From contig NZ_JUGR01000001.1 in assembly GCF_000800015.1 (NCBI RefSeq), forward strand, positions 1 to 64,000: a stretch of 64,000 nt of DNA. The letters run 5' to 3'. Positions 30,991 through 40,847 of the stretch are shown piece by piece; position 1 is the first letter of the stretch; every line of letters starts with the position of its first letter. Position numbers and translations under genes: made by a program. Under the pieces are notes generated by a model. It ran no database searches, had not been told where the DNA came from, and saw nothing but the letters and a program-made list of their open reading frames with translations. Source of the DNA: Terriglobus sp. TAA 43. Lineage in GTDB: Bacteria > Acidobacteriota > Terriglobia > Terriglobales > Acidobacteriaceae.

Positions 30991-31605
30991 TTAGAACGAA
31001 GCAGGCTTTTCCCACTCGCTGAAAGCATATTCGGCAAGGCGTTTGCGGGAACGCGGCGCGGTCTCTGCGGCGCGGTACTTCTCCGGAGCGTCTTCTGGCT
31101 TGCCCAAATAGCCCAGCGCCCAGCAGGCGCCTGCTTCAAAGTCGCTCGGTACGCCGAACGATGCGCGCAGTGTCTCTTTATCGAATCCGCCCATGCCATG
31201 CGTGTGAATGCCCATGGAGATCGCTTGCAGCGTAATCACTGCGGAAGCCGCACCCGTATCGTGCAGGCAATAGGGATTGGGCTGGTCGTTGCTGGTGAAG
31301 GTTTTTTTGCCAAAGCTGCAGTACAGAACGGGAGCTGATTGTGCCCATGATTGATTCGCAGGTACCAGCGCATTGAAGATCTTCGTGTAGGTTTCGTCGC
31401 CTTTGCGGCCCACCAGGAAGCGCCATGGCTGTTCGTTGCTGCTGCTCGGAGCCCAGGCGGCGGCAGCAAAGATGCTCTTCAGATCGGCGTCGGAAATGGA
31501 CTTGTCCGCGAATGATCTAGGGCTCCAGCGAGCCAGAATCAGATCATGAACAAGTGCTTCCGGGTTACCGTGCTTCAGCTTTTCCAGTGCGGGGAGGTCG
31601 GACAT
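30991..31605 (-). CDS. Nitroreductase family protein
   Basis: A 204-residue FMN-dependent oxidoreductase. The FMN-phosphate contact WSPRSFADK near the N-terminus, the WAPSSSNEQPWRFLV flavin loop, and ALGYLGKPEDAPEKYRAAE at the C-terminus are family marks. Members reduce quinones, nitro compounds or enones with NAD(P)H; the natural substrate is not deducible. It is convergent with trxA and divergent from the ypdA-like gene. Confidence 0.92.
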   Translation of the reverse strand: MSDLPALEKLKHGNPEALVHDLILARWSPRSFADKSISDADLKSIFAAAAWAPSSSNEQPWRFLVGRKGDETYTKIFNALVPANQSWAQSAPVLYCSFGKKTFTSNDQPNPYCLHDTGAASAVITLQAISMGIHTHGMGGFDKETLRASFGVPSDFEAGACWALGYLGKPEDAPEKYRAAETAPRSRKRLAEYAFSEWEKPASF

Positions 31606-31743
31606 GGCATTTTCCTTTGAAGGCGAAGTGATTTTGTTTGGATGTTGCTGACCATCGTTACGATGTGCGTCCGCTTATGGCGTGTGCGATGACCGGTGAA
31701 TGGCGCTTGCCTTCTGCGCACAGCATGATTCAATGATCAATAT

Positions 31744-32742
31744 ATGTCCGACATGTTGTTCGATGTGCTGGTGATAGGGGCGGGACCCACCGGACTGGCC
31801 TGCGCCATTGATGCGCAGAAGGAAGGCCTGCGCGTGGTTCTGGTGGATAAGGGGTGCGTGTGCAACAGCCTCTTCCATTACCCGGCGCATATGACGTTTT
31901 TTACCACGCCGGAGTTACTGGAGATTGGCAACATGCCGTTCAGCAGCCCCAACCAGAAGCCCACCCGTAGTGAGGCGCTGGAGTATTACCGGAAGGTGGC
32001 AGAGTACTACGCTCTGGACGTGCGGCAATATCATCATGTGGATCGTGTGAGTGGCGTAGACGGAGATTTCACCGTACACACCACGGATCGCTTTGGTCGT
32101 GCGCAGGACTTCCGCGCAAAGAAGCTCATTGTTTCCACGGGCTACTACGATCTTCCGAATTATCTCGGCCTCCCGGGCGAAGACCTCAATAAGGTCCATC
32201 ACTATTACGACGAGCCGCACCCGTATTTCGGGCTGAATGTATTGGTGATCGGTGGCAAGAATTCCGCGGCGATTGCGGCTCTTGATCTATGGCGTCACGG
32301 TGCGAAGGTCACGCTGGTGCATCGCGGTGAAGCCATGCATCGGCATGTAAAGTACTGGATTCTGCCAGACATTAAGAACCGCATTGCAAACGGCGAAATA
32401 GCGGCGTATTTTGCGTCAACTGTGAAGCAGATTGCAGAGGACACCGTCACTCTGAATACGCCACAGGGTGAGATTACGCTGGCGAATGATTTCGTGTTTG
32501 CGCTGACGGGATACCATCCTGACTTCGACTTCCTGGAGCGCATGGGCGTCACGCTTGATCCTGACAACAGCCGTTGCCCGGTATGCAATGCGGCAACGCT
32601 GGAGTCAAATGTGGATGGAATCTATATGGCGGGTGTCGTGGTCGCAGGAGAACGCACCAACGAAATCTTTATCGAAAATGGCCGCTTCCACGGTGCTCTC
32701 ATTGCACGTGACCTGGCCGTCAAATTGCTTGGCAAGTCCTAA
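31744..32742 (+). CDS. ypdA: YpdA-type bacillithiol disulfide reductase
   Basis: A 332-residue FAD/NADPH oxidoreductase. The FAD-binding motif GAGPTGLACAIDA is at residues ~12-24, and NADPH binding is at VIGGKNSAAIAALDLWRHGA. Typical of YpdA are the conserved Cys near DKGCVCNSLFHYP, HMTFFTTPELLEIGNMPF (partly quoted) and the late GVVVAGERTNEIFIENGRFH. YpdA (Bdr) reduces bacillithiol disulfide, so the cell probably makes bacillithiol. The ATG lacks a clear ribosome-binding site. A histidine kinase gene follows after 21 bp and is likely co-transcribed. Confidence 0.92.
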   Translation: MSDMLFDVLVIGAGPTGLACAIDAQKEGLRVVLVDKGCVCNSLFHYPAHMTFFTTPELLEIGNMPFSSPNQKPTRSEALEYYRKVAEYYALDVRQYHHVDRVSGVDGDFTVHTTDRFGRAQDFRAKKLIVSTGYYDLPNYLGLPGEDLNKVHHYYDEPHPYFGLNVLVIGGKNSAAIAALDLWRHGAKVTLVHRGEAMHRHVKYWILPDIKNRIANGEIAAYFASTVKQIAEDTVTLNTPQGEITLANDFVFALTGYHPDFDFLERMGVTLDPDNSRCPVCNAATLESNVDGIYMAGVVVAGERTNEIFIENGRFHGALIARDLAVKLLGKS

Positions 32743-32763
32743 CAGGAAAGGGAACTGAGAACG

Positions 32764-34671
32764 ATGATGCGCTGGGCGCCGAAGACGATCATGGGGCAGT
32801 TGATCGCAGGCACGTTGTTGGTGCAGCTCCTTGTGTTCGGCGTCTTCCTGAGCTTTAGCGTGCGCGACCAATTCCGCGAAAGCCGCGAGCGTGACCGCAT
32901 CCGTTTGCAGCGACAGAGTTCCATCATTGCGAAATCGCTGGCGCAGCCAATGAAGTTGCATGACGACGACATGATCGACGACGTAATGCATGAGCTTCCC
33001 ATCGCTGCTTCGTTGAAGGGCGCGCGTGTCACGGATGTCACCGGCAAAGTCCTGCGAAACACAAGCGAAGAGCTGCCCATGCAACTTTCGGACCGTGAAC
33101 AGAAGCTGCTGCCCAAGCTGCTCTCCGGCCGTAAGTATCTTCGCGTTCTTTCCGACGAGGGCAATGAGGAAGGCGCGCAGCCGATCATCTCTGATGGATT
33201 GGTCCGAGGCATCCTGTGGGTTACGCAGGATTCTGCTTTGACCATGAACACGCCCAAGCGCGTGCTGCAAAGCCTGCTGATCTACTTCCCATTTGCGCTG
33301 CTGGGCAACGTGCTGTTGGTGTGGGCTCTTAGCGCTACGCTGGCTCAGCCGCTGCGACAACTGCGGCGCGCCACGTTGCAGTTGCGTTGTGACCCCAACA
33401 ACCTGTCCGCATTCCCGTTAACTGTGCCGGTGGTGGCGGCACAGAATGAGGCGGGCGCACTTCTCGATAGCTTCAACGGCATGGTGAGCGAGATTGCACG
33501 TCAGCGTCGCGGCACGCAGGAGACGTTGAACCTCCTCGACGCCATGCTGCGCACCGCGCCCATCGGGTTTGCATTTTATGATCGCGACTATCGCTACATC
33601 CGCATCAATGACCGCCTCGCGAAGATGCACGGCGTGCCGCTCGAACAACATCTTGGGCGACGTTTGCGTGACCTGGTGCCCCCAACCGAAGGAGATGTGA
33701 ATTCGCTGGCGCTGGAATCCGAACGAGTGGTGGAGCAGGTCTTCAGTACGGGCGAAGCAGTTGCGGAGCACGAACTTAGTGGCGAACTGGCAGGCGACAT
33801 TCACCCGCGTATCTGGCTTGCAAGTTACTTCCCCGTATTCATTGGTGAAGAAGTGCGCTGGGTGGGTGTGATCGTCTCCGAAGTAACGGAGCGCCGCCAT
33901 GCCGAGGAGGCCATGCGTCGCAGCGAAAAACTGGCCATCGCCGGACGTCTCGCTTCTTCCATCGCGCATGAGATCAATACGCCGCTGGAAGCTGTTACCA
34001 ACGCGCTCTACCTTCTGCGCGGCAACCCATCGCTGGACATACAGGCGCAGGACTGGGTCGCGCTGGCGCAGACGGAAGTGGAACGAGTGGGTGAAATCAC
34101 GCAGCAGACATTGCGGTTTCACCGCCACTCTTCAACCGCCACAGACGTGGAGGTGACGGAGATGCTGCGCAGTGTTTTGCTACTGCACAATGCCAAGCTG
34201 CGGTCAGCGAATGTGCAGGCGGAGTTGCGACTGGAAGATCCGGCGTTGCTCTTTGGTTATGCGGGTGAACTTCGCCAGCTCTTTGCAAACCTTGTTGGCA
34301 ACGCGATTGATTCCATGCCGCAAGGGGGACGTCTCTTTGTCCGCGCGCGTACGATGCGTCGCAATGACCGAAAGGGAGTGCGCATCACTGTTGCGGATGA
34401 GGGCATGGGGATGTCGAATGCTGTGCGTCGTCGCATCTTCGAGCCATTCTTCACCACCAAGGACGCCAGCGGCACCGGTCTTGGGCTATGGGTGAGTGCG
34501 GAGATTCTCGAGAAGCACCACGGCGCGCTGCTGGTGCGCAGCCGCCAGGCGAAGTATCGTGGCGACGCCTCTGGTACCGTGTTCTCGCTGTTCTTCCCAT
34601 GGGATGGCGTACCGCGTGGCCCGCGTATCGTGCATAGCTCTGCAGAGGTACTGGCGGATCATCTGGTCTGA
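32764..34671 (+). CDS. Membrane sensor histidine kinase (HAMP-PAS-HisKA-HATPase)
   Basis: A 635-residue hybrid-free kinase. The first membrane segment is at ~9-27, a periplasmic sensor at ~28-175, and the second membrane segment at ~178-200. A HAMP linker follows, then a PAS domain (~255-370, LLDAMLRTAPIGFAFYDRDY) and the H-box ASSIAHEINTPLEAVTNAL with phospho-acceptor His402. The ATPase has the N-box QLFANLVGNAIDSMPQGG, G1 VADEGMGMS, F FEPFFTTK and G2 GTGLGLWVS. No response regulator is adjacent. It sits 21 bp after ypdA with an AGGAAAGGG site, hinting that it may sense thiol or redox stress; that is context only. Confidence 0.92.
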   Translation: MMRWAPKTIMGQLIAGTLLVQLLVFGVFLSFSVRDQFRESRERDRIRLQRQSSIIAKSLAQPMKLHDDDMIDDVMHELPIAASLKGARVTDVTGKVLRNTSEELPMQLSDREQKLLPKLLSGRKYLRVLSDEGNEEGAQPIISDGLVRGILWVTQDSALTMNTPKRVLQSLLIYFPFALLGNVLLVWALSATLAQPLRQLRRATLQLRCDPNNLSAFPLTVPVVAAQNEAGALLDSFNGMVSEIARQRRGTQETLNLLDAMLRTAPIGFAFYDRDYRYIRINDRLAKMHGVPLEQHLGRRLRDLVPPTEGDVNSLALESERVVEQVFSTGEAVAEHELSGELAGDIHPRIWLASYFPVFIGEEVRWVGVIVSEVTERRHAEEAMRRSEKLAIAGRLASSIAHEINTPLEAVTNALYLLRGNPSLDIQAQDWVALAQTEVERVGEITQQTLRFHRHSSTATDVEVTEMLRSVLLLHNAKLRSANVQAELRLEDPALLFGYAGELRQLFANLVGNAIDSMPQGGRLFVRARTMRRNDRKGVRITVADEGMGMSNAVRRRIFEPFFTTKDASGTGLGLWVSAEILEKHHGALLVRSRQAKYRGDASGTVFSLFFPWDGVPRGPRIVHSSAEVLADHLV

Positions 34672-34692
34672 AGCCTGGAAGGAACGTACATA

Positions 34693-34722
34693 GGAAAAGC
34701 CCGCCACATGGCGGGCTTTTCC
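34693..34722. terminator. Bidirectional terminator
   Basis: Perfect 13-bp stem GGAAAAGCCCGCC / GGCGGGCTTTTCC with loop ACAT lies between the convergent histidine kinase and RND adaptor genes. Confidence 0.92.
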
Positions 34723-34739
34723 TTGTGACTCATTAGAGG

Positions 34740-35987
34740 TTACGGCTTCTGTGGCTTCTCGAGTTCAGGAGCCACTTTGGTTCCTTCCTGCACTGCATCA
34801 GACGGCGACAGGATTACGTGATCACCCTGCTGTAAGCCGCTGAGGATCTCTACGCTGGTGCCGTAGTCGCGGCCCAGTACGACACTGTGCAGATGCGCAA
34901 CGTTATTTGCATCCACGGTATAAGCCTGCGGTCCAGCGGTACGAACAACCAGGGCATTGCCTGGCAGCAGGACCGGCGGACGCGAATTCTTCACAGCGAA
35001 CGTTACCGTAGCAAACATGCCGGGAAGAATCTTGCCATCGGGGTTCGGCAGATCGATTTCCGTCAGCAGCGTGCGCGACGCCGGATCAATCGACGTCGAC
35101 GAACGTGTGATGGAGCCAGAGTAGACGTGTCCCGGAAGTTCGCGGAATGTCACCTGCGCCGTGGATGCGCTCAATGCGTCCGGCGCATTGCTCTGCGGCA
35201 CATTCGCAAAGACGCGGACTACACCCGACTGCGCAATCGTGAAGAGCTGCGTCACGCTGTTAGCAGAGCCGGATGTGATCAGCGATCCGTTATCGATGGA
35301 ACGCGACAGGATCACGCCAGTGAAGGGGGCCACAACACGCGAGAAGGACGCCTGTTCTTCCAGCGACTTCACGTTCGCTTCACCCGCGGCAATGTTAGCC
35401 TTGGCCGCTTCCACCGTTGCATCGTTCGCGCCCGATTGCGCGGTGTAATTGTCCGCGGCTTCTTGCGAAATCACACCCTCGGTATGAAGCTGTTGACCGC
35501 GCGTGTTGTTCAGTGTCGACAACTTAGCATTGGCCTGCGCCTGCAGTAGCTGCGCCTTCAACTGCAACAGGTTTGCGCGCGCTTGCCGAAGCGATTGCTC
35601 GGTCTGCGGATCTTCAATGGTGGCCAGTAATTGCCCGACCTTTACGTGATCGCCAATGTCCACGTAGCGCTTCGAGATGTATCCCGAGGTGCGCGCATAG
35701 ATCGGAGTTTGCGAGAATGCCTGCACGGTGCCGGGTAATTCCAGCTTGCTGCTGGGTTGTCCCAGCCCAACGGCTACAACTGCAACCGGCGGTGGTCCAG
35801 AGGCGTCGCGGGTGCGGTCTTCCAGGTCATTTTGATGATGCAGTTTCGGAATCAGGAAGGCGATACCGACAACCGCCAGCAAAAGAAATCCACCGGCTGC
35901 GGCAACGAATGGGCCTTTGCCTGCAGGCTGTTGAGTGGTTGCGGAATGCCCGGTCATTGCCGGATCCTGTGCGATGTTCTGGGCCAT
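34740..35987 (-). CDS. RND efflux periplasmic adaptor (membrane fusion protein)
   Basis: A 415-residue HlyD/AcrA-type adaptor. It has one N-terminal membrane anchor at ~28-47 (VAAAGGFLLLAVVGIAFLIP), a split biotinyl-lipoyl domain (ISKRYVDIGDHVKVGQLLATIEDP and SRVVAPFTGVILSRSIDNGS, each quoted in part), an alpha-hairpin between (~120-210), then beta-barrel and membrane-proximal domains. There is no lipobox. It is encoded 63 bp downstream of the RND pump gene and will bridge that pump to an outer-membrane channel. No outer-membrane factor gene is nearby. Confidence 0.9.
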   Translation of the reverse strand: MAQNIAQDPAMTGHSATTQQPAGKGPFVAAAGGFLLLAVVGIAFLIPKLHHQNDLEDRTRDASGPPPVAVVAVGLGQPSSKLELPGTVQAFSQTPIYARTSGYISKRYVDIGDHVKVGQLLATIEDPQTEQSLRQARANLLQLKAQLLQAQANAKLSTLNNTRGQQLHTEGVISQEAADNYTAQSGANDATVEAAKANIAAGEANVKSLEEQASFSRVVAPFTGVILSRSIDNGSLITSGSANSVTQLFTIAQSGVVRVFANVPQSNAPDALSASTAQVTFRELPGHVYSGSITRSSTSIDPASRTLLTEIDLPNPDGKILPGMFATVTFAVKNSRPPVLLPGNALVVRTAGPQAYTVDANNVAHLHSVVLGRDYGTSVEILSGLQQGDHVILSPSDAVQEGTKVAPELEKPQKP

Positions 35988-36050
35988 GCTCAGCGGGCTC
36001 CTTCAAACGTGTTGCGGTGGCAGTTCAAATAGGTTGAAAGCTGTTCAGCG

Positions 36051-39000
36051 TTACGCATGGGAAAACTCCTCTTCGGGCTCGGGCAGTTCTTCCGTTTGAA
36101 GATGGCTCGGGACCTTCTTGCGCAGCAGAGAATAGAAAATAGGAACAATCACAAGGGTGGTTGCGGTGGCCACCAGCAGGCCGCCGATCACGGCGCGTCC
36201 TAGTGGTGCATTCTGTTCGCCACCCTCGCCCATGCCCAGCGACATGGGAAGCATGCCCAGGATCATGGCCAACGCTGTCATCATGACAGGACGCAAACGT
36301 GTAAAGCCCGCAGCCGACGCAGCCTGAATGCTGTTCAGGCCCAGTGATCGCTGGTCGTTGGCAAACGTCACCATCAGGATGGAGTTTGCTGTCGCCACGC
36401 CGATGGTCATGATGGTTCCCATGAGCGAGGGCACTGAGAACGTGGTGCCGCTCAGGAACAGCATCCACAGAATGCCGCAGGCCGCGCCCGGCAACGCCAT
36501 CAGGATGATGAACGGATCAAGCCAGCTCTGGAAGTTGACCACCATCAGCAGGTACACCAGCAGAACAGCAAAGATCATGCCTAGTCCAAGCCCTGTAAAG
36601 CTGTCCTGCATGCTCTTCACCTGGCCGCGCACCGTAATGGTTGCGCCCTTGGAGAGCTTACCGCTCTGTACGGTGTAGTTCTTTAGAACCTTCTGAATAT
36701 CGCGATTCACACCGCCCAGATCGCGGCCCTGCACGCTGGAATACACGTCATACACCGGCTGCACGTTGTAGTGGTTTGTAATGGCCGGACTTGCTCCATG
36801 CTGAATCTGCGCCAGGTTGGAAAGGAACTGCGAAGCTCCCACTGGCGGCGCACCAGCGTTGGTGGCACCCTGCGTCGTGGTCGTGCCGTTGGAGATCGGC
36901 AGATTGTTCAATTTATCCACGGAATCCAGCGTCGTGGGCGGCACCTGTACCACCACGGTATAGTTCACGCCGTTCTTCGGGCTGAGCCAGTAGTTTGGCG
37001 CTGCGATACCTGATCCCGAAAGCGCTGTCAGCATGCTGCCCGCAACGTTCTGCTCTGTCATGTTCAGCAGTTGCGCGCGCGAGCGGTCCACGTTGACACG
37101 CAACTCTGGCGCATACATCACCTGGTGAACGTGAGCATCCACCACGCCCGGAATCTTCGCGATGTCCGCACGAATCGCCTGCGCCGTCGCATAGTTCGCC
37201 TCGGCCAGACGTCCGCTCACCTGAATGTCAATCGGAGCAGGCAGGCCAAAGTTCAGGATCTGGTTCACAATGTCCGAAGCCTGGAAAAAGAACGTGGTCT
37301 GCGGGAATTGTTTGCGCAGCGTCTCACGCAGCTTCTCGCGATAAAGCGCAGTGGGCTTGTGCTTTTCCTGATTCAGCGAGACAAGAATCTCGCCGTCCTG
37401 CACGTCTGTGAGGGCGCCGTCGCCAAAGGCCAGGTTGAATGCGCCATTGGGCGTTCCGATGTTGTCCAGAATGCCGTCCAGCTCGTCCGCCGGAATGGTC
37501 GCACGGATGACATTCTCCACCTGAGCGAAGATGGCTTCCGTCGCTTCCAGACGTGTTCCGGGGGCGGTGCGAACATGCAGCCGGAAGCTTCCCGCATCCA
37601 CGTCCGGGAAGAAGTCCTGACCGATGAACGGCAGCAGGCAGGCGGACAGCACGATGAACAGGCCGAAGCAACCAAGCGAAAAGCCAGGATGCACCAGCGC
37701 CCAATCCAGCAAACGCTGGTACCGCGATCGCAACGCCTCAAAGACGCGGTTGAAGGCAAAGTGCGTACGCCAGATAACTCCCAGCCCACGCATCTTCTGG
37801 TCAACTTCTGCTTGCTCTTCTGCGGAGAGAGGATGGTCGCCGTGGGACGCTTCCGCCAGCGAGTAGACATCCACTTCCTTCGCCAGCAGGAACTTCACCA
37901 TGGTGGGTACCAGGGTTCGCGACAGGAAGTACGAAGCCATCATGGCGAAAACCACCGCCATACCCAGCGGCACAAACAAGCTCTTGGCAGCGCCCGTCAG
38001 GAAGACCACCGGAACGAACACGATGCAGATTGCCAGTGTGGAAACGAACGCCGGAACCGCAATCTGCGCAGCGCCGTCCAGGATGGCAGGTTCAATTTCC
38101 TTGCCCAATCCCAGATTTCGGTGGATGTTTTCAATTTCCACCGTAGCGTCGTCCACCAGGATGCCGACCGCCAGCCCAAGTCCGCCCAGTGTCATGGTGT
38201 TCAGCGTCTGTCCCAGGAACTTCAGGCAGATCACCGATACCAGGATCGACAGCGGGATCGACACAGCGATGATCACCGTCGAGCGCCATGATCCAAGGAA
38301 GAGCAGGATCATGATGGCCGTCAGACCGGCGGCAATGGCAGCTTCCTTCACCACGCCTTCCAGCGCGGCGCGCACAAAGATCGACTGGTCAAACAGGATA
38401 CGAATTTCCGGCGCTGGTGGCGGCACATTCGCCAGGATGCGCGGAAGGACTTCTTTCACCTTTGCCACGATGTCCAACGTGGACGATGAGGAAGCCTTCA
38501 GAATCGTCATCAGCACGGCGCGCTGGCCGTTGTAACGGACGATGGATTGCTGCGGTGCAGATCCCTCATGAACTGTCGCTACATCGCGCATGTACACGGT
38601 CGCCCCGTTTACCTGCTTGATGGGAATATCGTTCAACTGCGCGGCAATCTGCGGCGAGGCATTCGTTCGGACCACGTAGTCGCGGTCCTGAATCTTGATG
38701 TCGCCTGCAGGCAGAATCAGATTCTGCGCCGTCAGCGCATTCACCACGTCCTGCGGCGAAAGTCCCTTCGAATACAGCGCGGCGGGATCAAGATCTACAG
38801 CCACCTGGCGAATACGTCCGCCGTACGGCTGCGGCACCTGCGCGCCCTGCACGGTTGCCAACTGCGTACGGATGAACTGCGAACCCACATCGAACAGTTC
38901 GCTCTCTGACAACTTGTTCGACGAAGCGACCGCCTGCAGGATTGGCACGTTCGATGCGGAGAACTGCAGAATGAACGGCGGCGTGGTACCCGGCGGCAGA

Positions 39001-39356
39001 ATACGCAGAATCGTCTGGTTGACGGCCGTTACCTGCGCCACGGCGGCTTCCACCTTCACGCCCGGCTGGAAGAAGATCTTGATGATGGAGATACCGTTGA
39101 CCGACTGCGACTCAAGGTGCTCAATGTCGTTTACGGTCGTCGTCATGGCGCGTTCACTGATCGTCGTGAAGCGCTTCTCCATCTCATCCGGACTGGTGCC
39201 GCTGTAGCTCCACACCACGGTGACTACGGGAATGTCGATGGTGGGGAAGATGTCCGTGGACATGGTCTCAATGGAGACAATGCCAAGCACAAGGATCAGC
39301 ACGCTCATCACCACGAAGGTGTACGGGCGCCGAAGGGCAAGGCGGACAATCCACAT
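36051..39356 (-). CDS. RND efflux pump, inner-membrane permease
   Basis: An 1101-residue RND transporter with twelve membrane helices and two large periplasmic loops. Proton-relay acids are in helix 4 (GLAVGILVDDATVEIENIHR), and the N-terminus reads MWIVRLALRRPYTFVVMSVL with FPTIDIPVVTVVWSYSGTSP following. The sequence resembles the acidobacterial HAE-1-like pumps, with a 50-residue cytoplasmic linker between the halves (DVYSLAEASHGDHPLSAEEQ). It exports hydrophobic compounds or drugs with proton motive force. It heads a two-gene unit with the adaptor gene. Substrates are not deducible. Confidence 0.92.
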   Translation of the reverse strand: MWIVRLALRRPYTFVVMSVLILVLGIVSIETMSTDIFPTIDIPVVTVVWSYSGTSPDEMEKRFTTISERAMTTTVNDIEHLESQSVNGISIIKIFFQPGVKVEAAVAQVTAVNQTILRILPPGTTPPFILQFSASNVPILQAVASSNKLSESELFDVGSQFIRTQLATVQGAQVPQPYGGRIRQVAVDLDPAALYSKGLSPQDVVNALTAQNLILPAGDIKIQDRDYVVRTNASPQIAAQLNDIPIKQVNGATVYMRDVATVHEGSAPQQSIVRYNGQRAVLMTILKASSSSTLDIVAKVKEVLPRILANVPPPAPEIRILFDQSIFVRAALEGVVKEAAIAAGLTAIMILLFLGSWRSTVIIAVSIPLSILVSVICLKFLGQTLNTMTLGGLGLAVGILVDDATVEIENIHRNLGLGKEIEPAILDGAAQIAVPAFVSTLAICIVFVPVVFLTGAAKSLFVPLGMAVVFAMMASYFLSRTLVPTMVKFLLAKEVDVYSLAEASHGDHPLSAEEQAEVDQKMRGLGVIWRTHFAFNRVFEALRSRYQRLLDWALVHPGFSLGCFGLFIVLSACLLPFIGQDFFPDVDAGSFRLHVRTAPGTRLEATEAIFAQVENVIRATIPADELDGILDNIGTPNGAFNLAFGDGALTDVQDGEILVSLNQEKHKPTALYREKLRETLRKQFPQTTFFFQASDIVNQILNFGLPAPIDIQVSGRLAEANYATAQAIRADIAKIPGVVDAHVHQVMYAPELRVNVDRSRAQLLNMTEQNVAGSMLTALSGSGIAAPNYWLSPKNGVNYTVVVQVPPTTLDSVDKLNNLPISNGTTTTQGATNAGAPPVGASQFLSNLAQIQHGASPAITNHYNVQPVYDVYSSVQGRDLGGVNRDIQKVLKNYTVQSGKLSKGATITVRGQVKSMQDSFTGLGLGMIFAVLLVYLLMVVNFQSWLDPFIILMALPGAACGILWMLFLSGTTFSVPSLMGTIMTIGVATANSILMVTFANDQRSLGLNSIQAASAAGFTRLRPVMMTALAMILGMLPMSLGMGEGGEQNAPLGRAVIGGLLVATATTLVIVPIFYSLLRKKVPSHLQTEELPEPEEEFSHA

Positions 39357-39545
39357 GAAGGACAGCTCCGAAAGGAAAAACGTGCGTTAGAGAAATGCGG
39401 GGAATACCGCTAGGCACCATTGTGCCAAATTTGCAGGAACCCTGCGGGAGTTTCCTTAAGTGTTTTCTCTAGACGAACGAGTCAGTGCTTACGACTCAAG
39501 CCGTTTTGCGACATGTCTTTGCGTTGTGGGGCATAGAATGAATCC

Positions 39546-39794
39546 ATGGCACGCGGATGGGAGAAAGAAGACGTGGACGCACCAGAACCAACTCCAGCAG
39601 CAAAGCCGGCTACGGCGGCAGAACAGCAGCGCACCGAACGTGAGAAGAAGCGCCGCGTGCAGGAGCTTGAGCTGCAGCGCGAACGCGTCCTCAGCGAGCG
39701 CACCTCCAGCCCACATCGCCGTTCCGCTCTTGAGGCAGCCCTGCTTGAGATTGAGCGCGAACTGGGTGAACTTGGCTGGGGCATTCATATCTGA
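39546..39794 (+). CDS. Small conserved-type protein, 82 aa, unknown
   Basis: An 82-residue acidic/basic protein starting MARGWEKEDVDAPEP, followed by an Ala/Pro-rich stretch and a long charged helix (REKKRRVQELELQRERVLSE ... ALEAALLEIERELGELG) that should form a coiled coil. Short proteins opening MARGWE are, as far as I recall, common in Acidobacteriota, but have no assigned role. It lies 66 bp before glyQ on the same strand and could share a transcript. Confidence 0.7.
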   Translation: MARGWEKEDVDAPEPTPAAKPATAAEQQRTEREKKRRVQELELQRERVLSERTSSPHRRSALEAALLEIERELGELGWGIHI

Positions 39795-39860
39795 TCAGGG
39801 GCTTTCCTGAGCGTCTCGCGATAAACTTACGGGAACGCATCAAGGAGTACGCACCCACAC

Positions 39861-40847
39861 ATGTCTGCCGTAGCAGAAACAGCCGCGACCACGCCGCGCC
39901 GTAGCGTGATGACTTTTCAGGAAACATTATTTGCCCTGCAACGCTTTTGGGCGGAGCAGGGCTGTGTCCTGCAGCAGCCGTATGACACGGAGATGGGCGC
40001 AGGCACCATGTCGCCGGACACCTTCCTGCGCGTCCTCGGCCCCACGCCTGTTCGCATTGCCTACGCGCAACCCTCGCGTCGCCCGGCAGACGGTCGTTAT
40101 GGCGATAACCCCAATCGCCTGTACAAGCACACCCAGTTTCAGGTCATCCTGAAACCGCCACCGGCCAACATCCAGGAGCTGTACCTTAAGAGCCTGGAAG
40201 CCATTGGCATTGTGCTGGCCGAGCACGACATCAAGTTTGAAGAAGACAATTGGGAATGGCCCGTGGGGGGCGCCTGGGGCGTTGGCTGGCAGGTCATGAT
40301 GGACGGCCAGGAGATCACTCAGTTCACCTACTTCCAGCAGTGCGGCGGTATGGATCTGGACCCCATCAGCGGCGAGATCACCTACGGCATGGAGCGCCTG
40401 ACCCAGTTCCTGCAGGACAAGGAATCCATCTACGACATTGAGTGGGCGAAGGAGCCGGACACCGGCAAGATCACCACCTACGGCGACATCCGCCTGTATG
40501 AAGAACAGCAGCTTTCCGCCTTTGCGTTCGACCACGCAGATGTATCGAAGCTCTGGCTGCATCTTGAGAATTACGAGGCGGAATGCCTCGGCCTCCTGGA
40601 AGCCTTCAAAACGCTGCCGGAAGATGCGGATGAAGTCACGGTCAAGCGTTTCCCCGTGCTTGGCGCATACGAACTGGCCTTGAAGTGTTCACAGTTGTTC
40701 AACCTGCTGGACGCACGCGGCGCCATCTCCGTAACGGAGCGCGTGGGCGTCATGGCTCGCATCCGCACGCTGATCGTAGGCGTCGCGAAGATCTACGCGG
40801 AGCAGGTGGAACGCCTTGCTGCCTTGAAAGAAAAGGCTGGTGCATAG
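39861..40847 (+). CDS. glyQ: Glycyl-tRNA synthetase, alpha subunit
   Basis: A 328-residue class II synthetase subunit that, with GlyS, charges tRNA-Gly. The family block FQETLFALQRFWAEQGCVLQ opens at residue ~19, followed by QPYDTEMGAGTMSPDTFLR, RRPADGRYGDNPNRLYKHTQ and the motif-3-like region GMERLTQFLQ. The N-terminal 15 residues (MSAVAETAATTPRRS) are an extra tail; a start at the second Met (MTFQETL, residue 17) is possible but the upstream ATG has AAGGAG nearby. The stop overlaps the GTG start of glyS. Confidence 0.97.
   Translation: MSAVAETAATTPRRSVMTFQETLFALQRFWAEQGCVLQQPYDTEMGAGTMSPDTFLRVLGPTPVRIAYAQPSRRPADGRYGDNPNRLYKHTQFQVILKPPPANIQELYLKSLEAIGIVLAEHDIKFEEDNWEWPVGGAWGVGWQVMMDGQEITQFTYFQQCGGMDLDPISGEITYGMERLTQFLQDKESIYDIEWAKEPDTGKITTYGDIRLYEEQQLSAFAFDHADVSKLWLHLENYEAECLGLLEAFKTLPEDADEVTVKRFPVLGAYELALKCSQLFNLLDARGAISVTERVGVMARIRTLIVGVAKIYAEQVERLAALKEKAGA

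Noticed and set aside
37071-38291. 406-residue plus-strand frame inside the RND pump gene
   Set aside because: Antisense to a conserved transporter; composition is that of a high-GC shadow frame.
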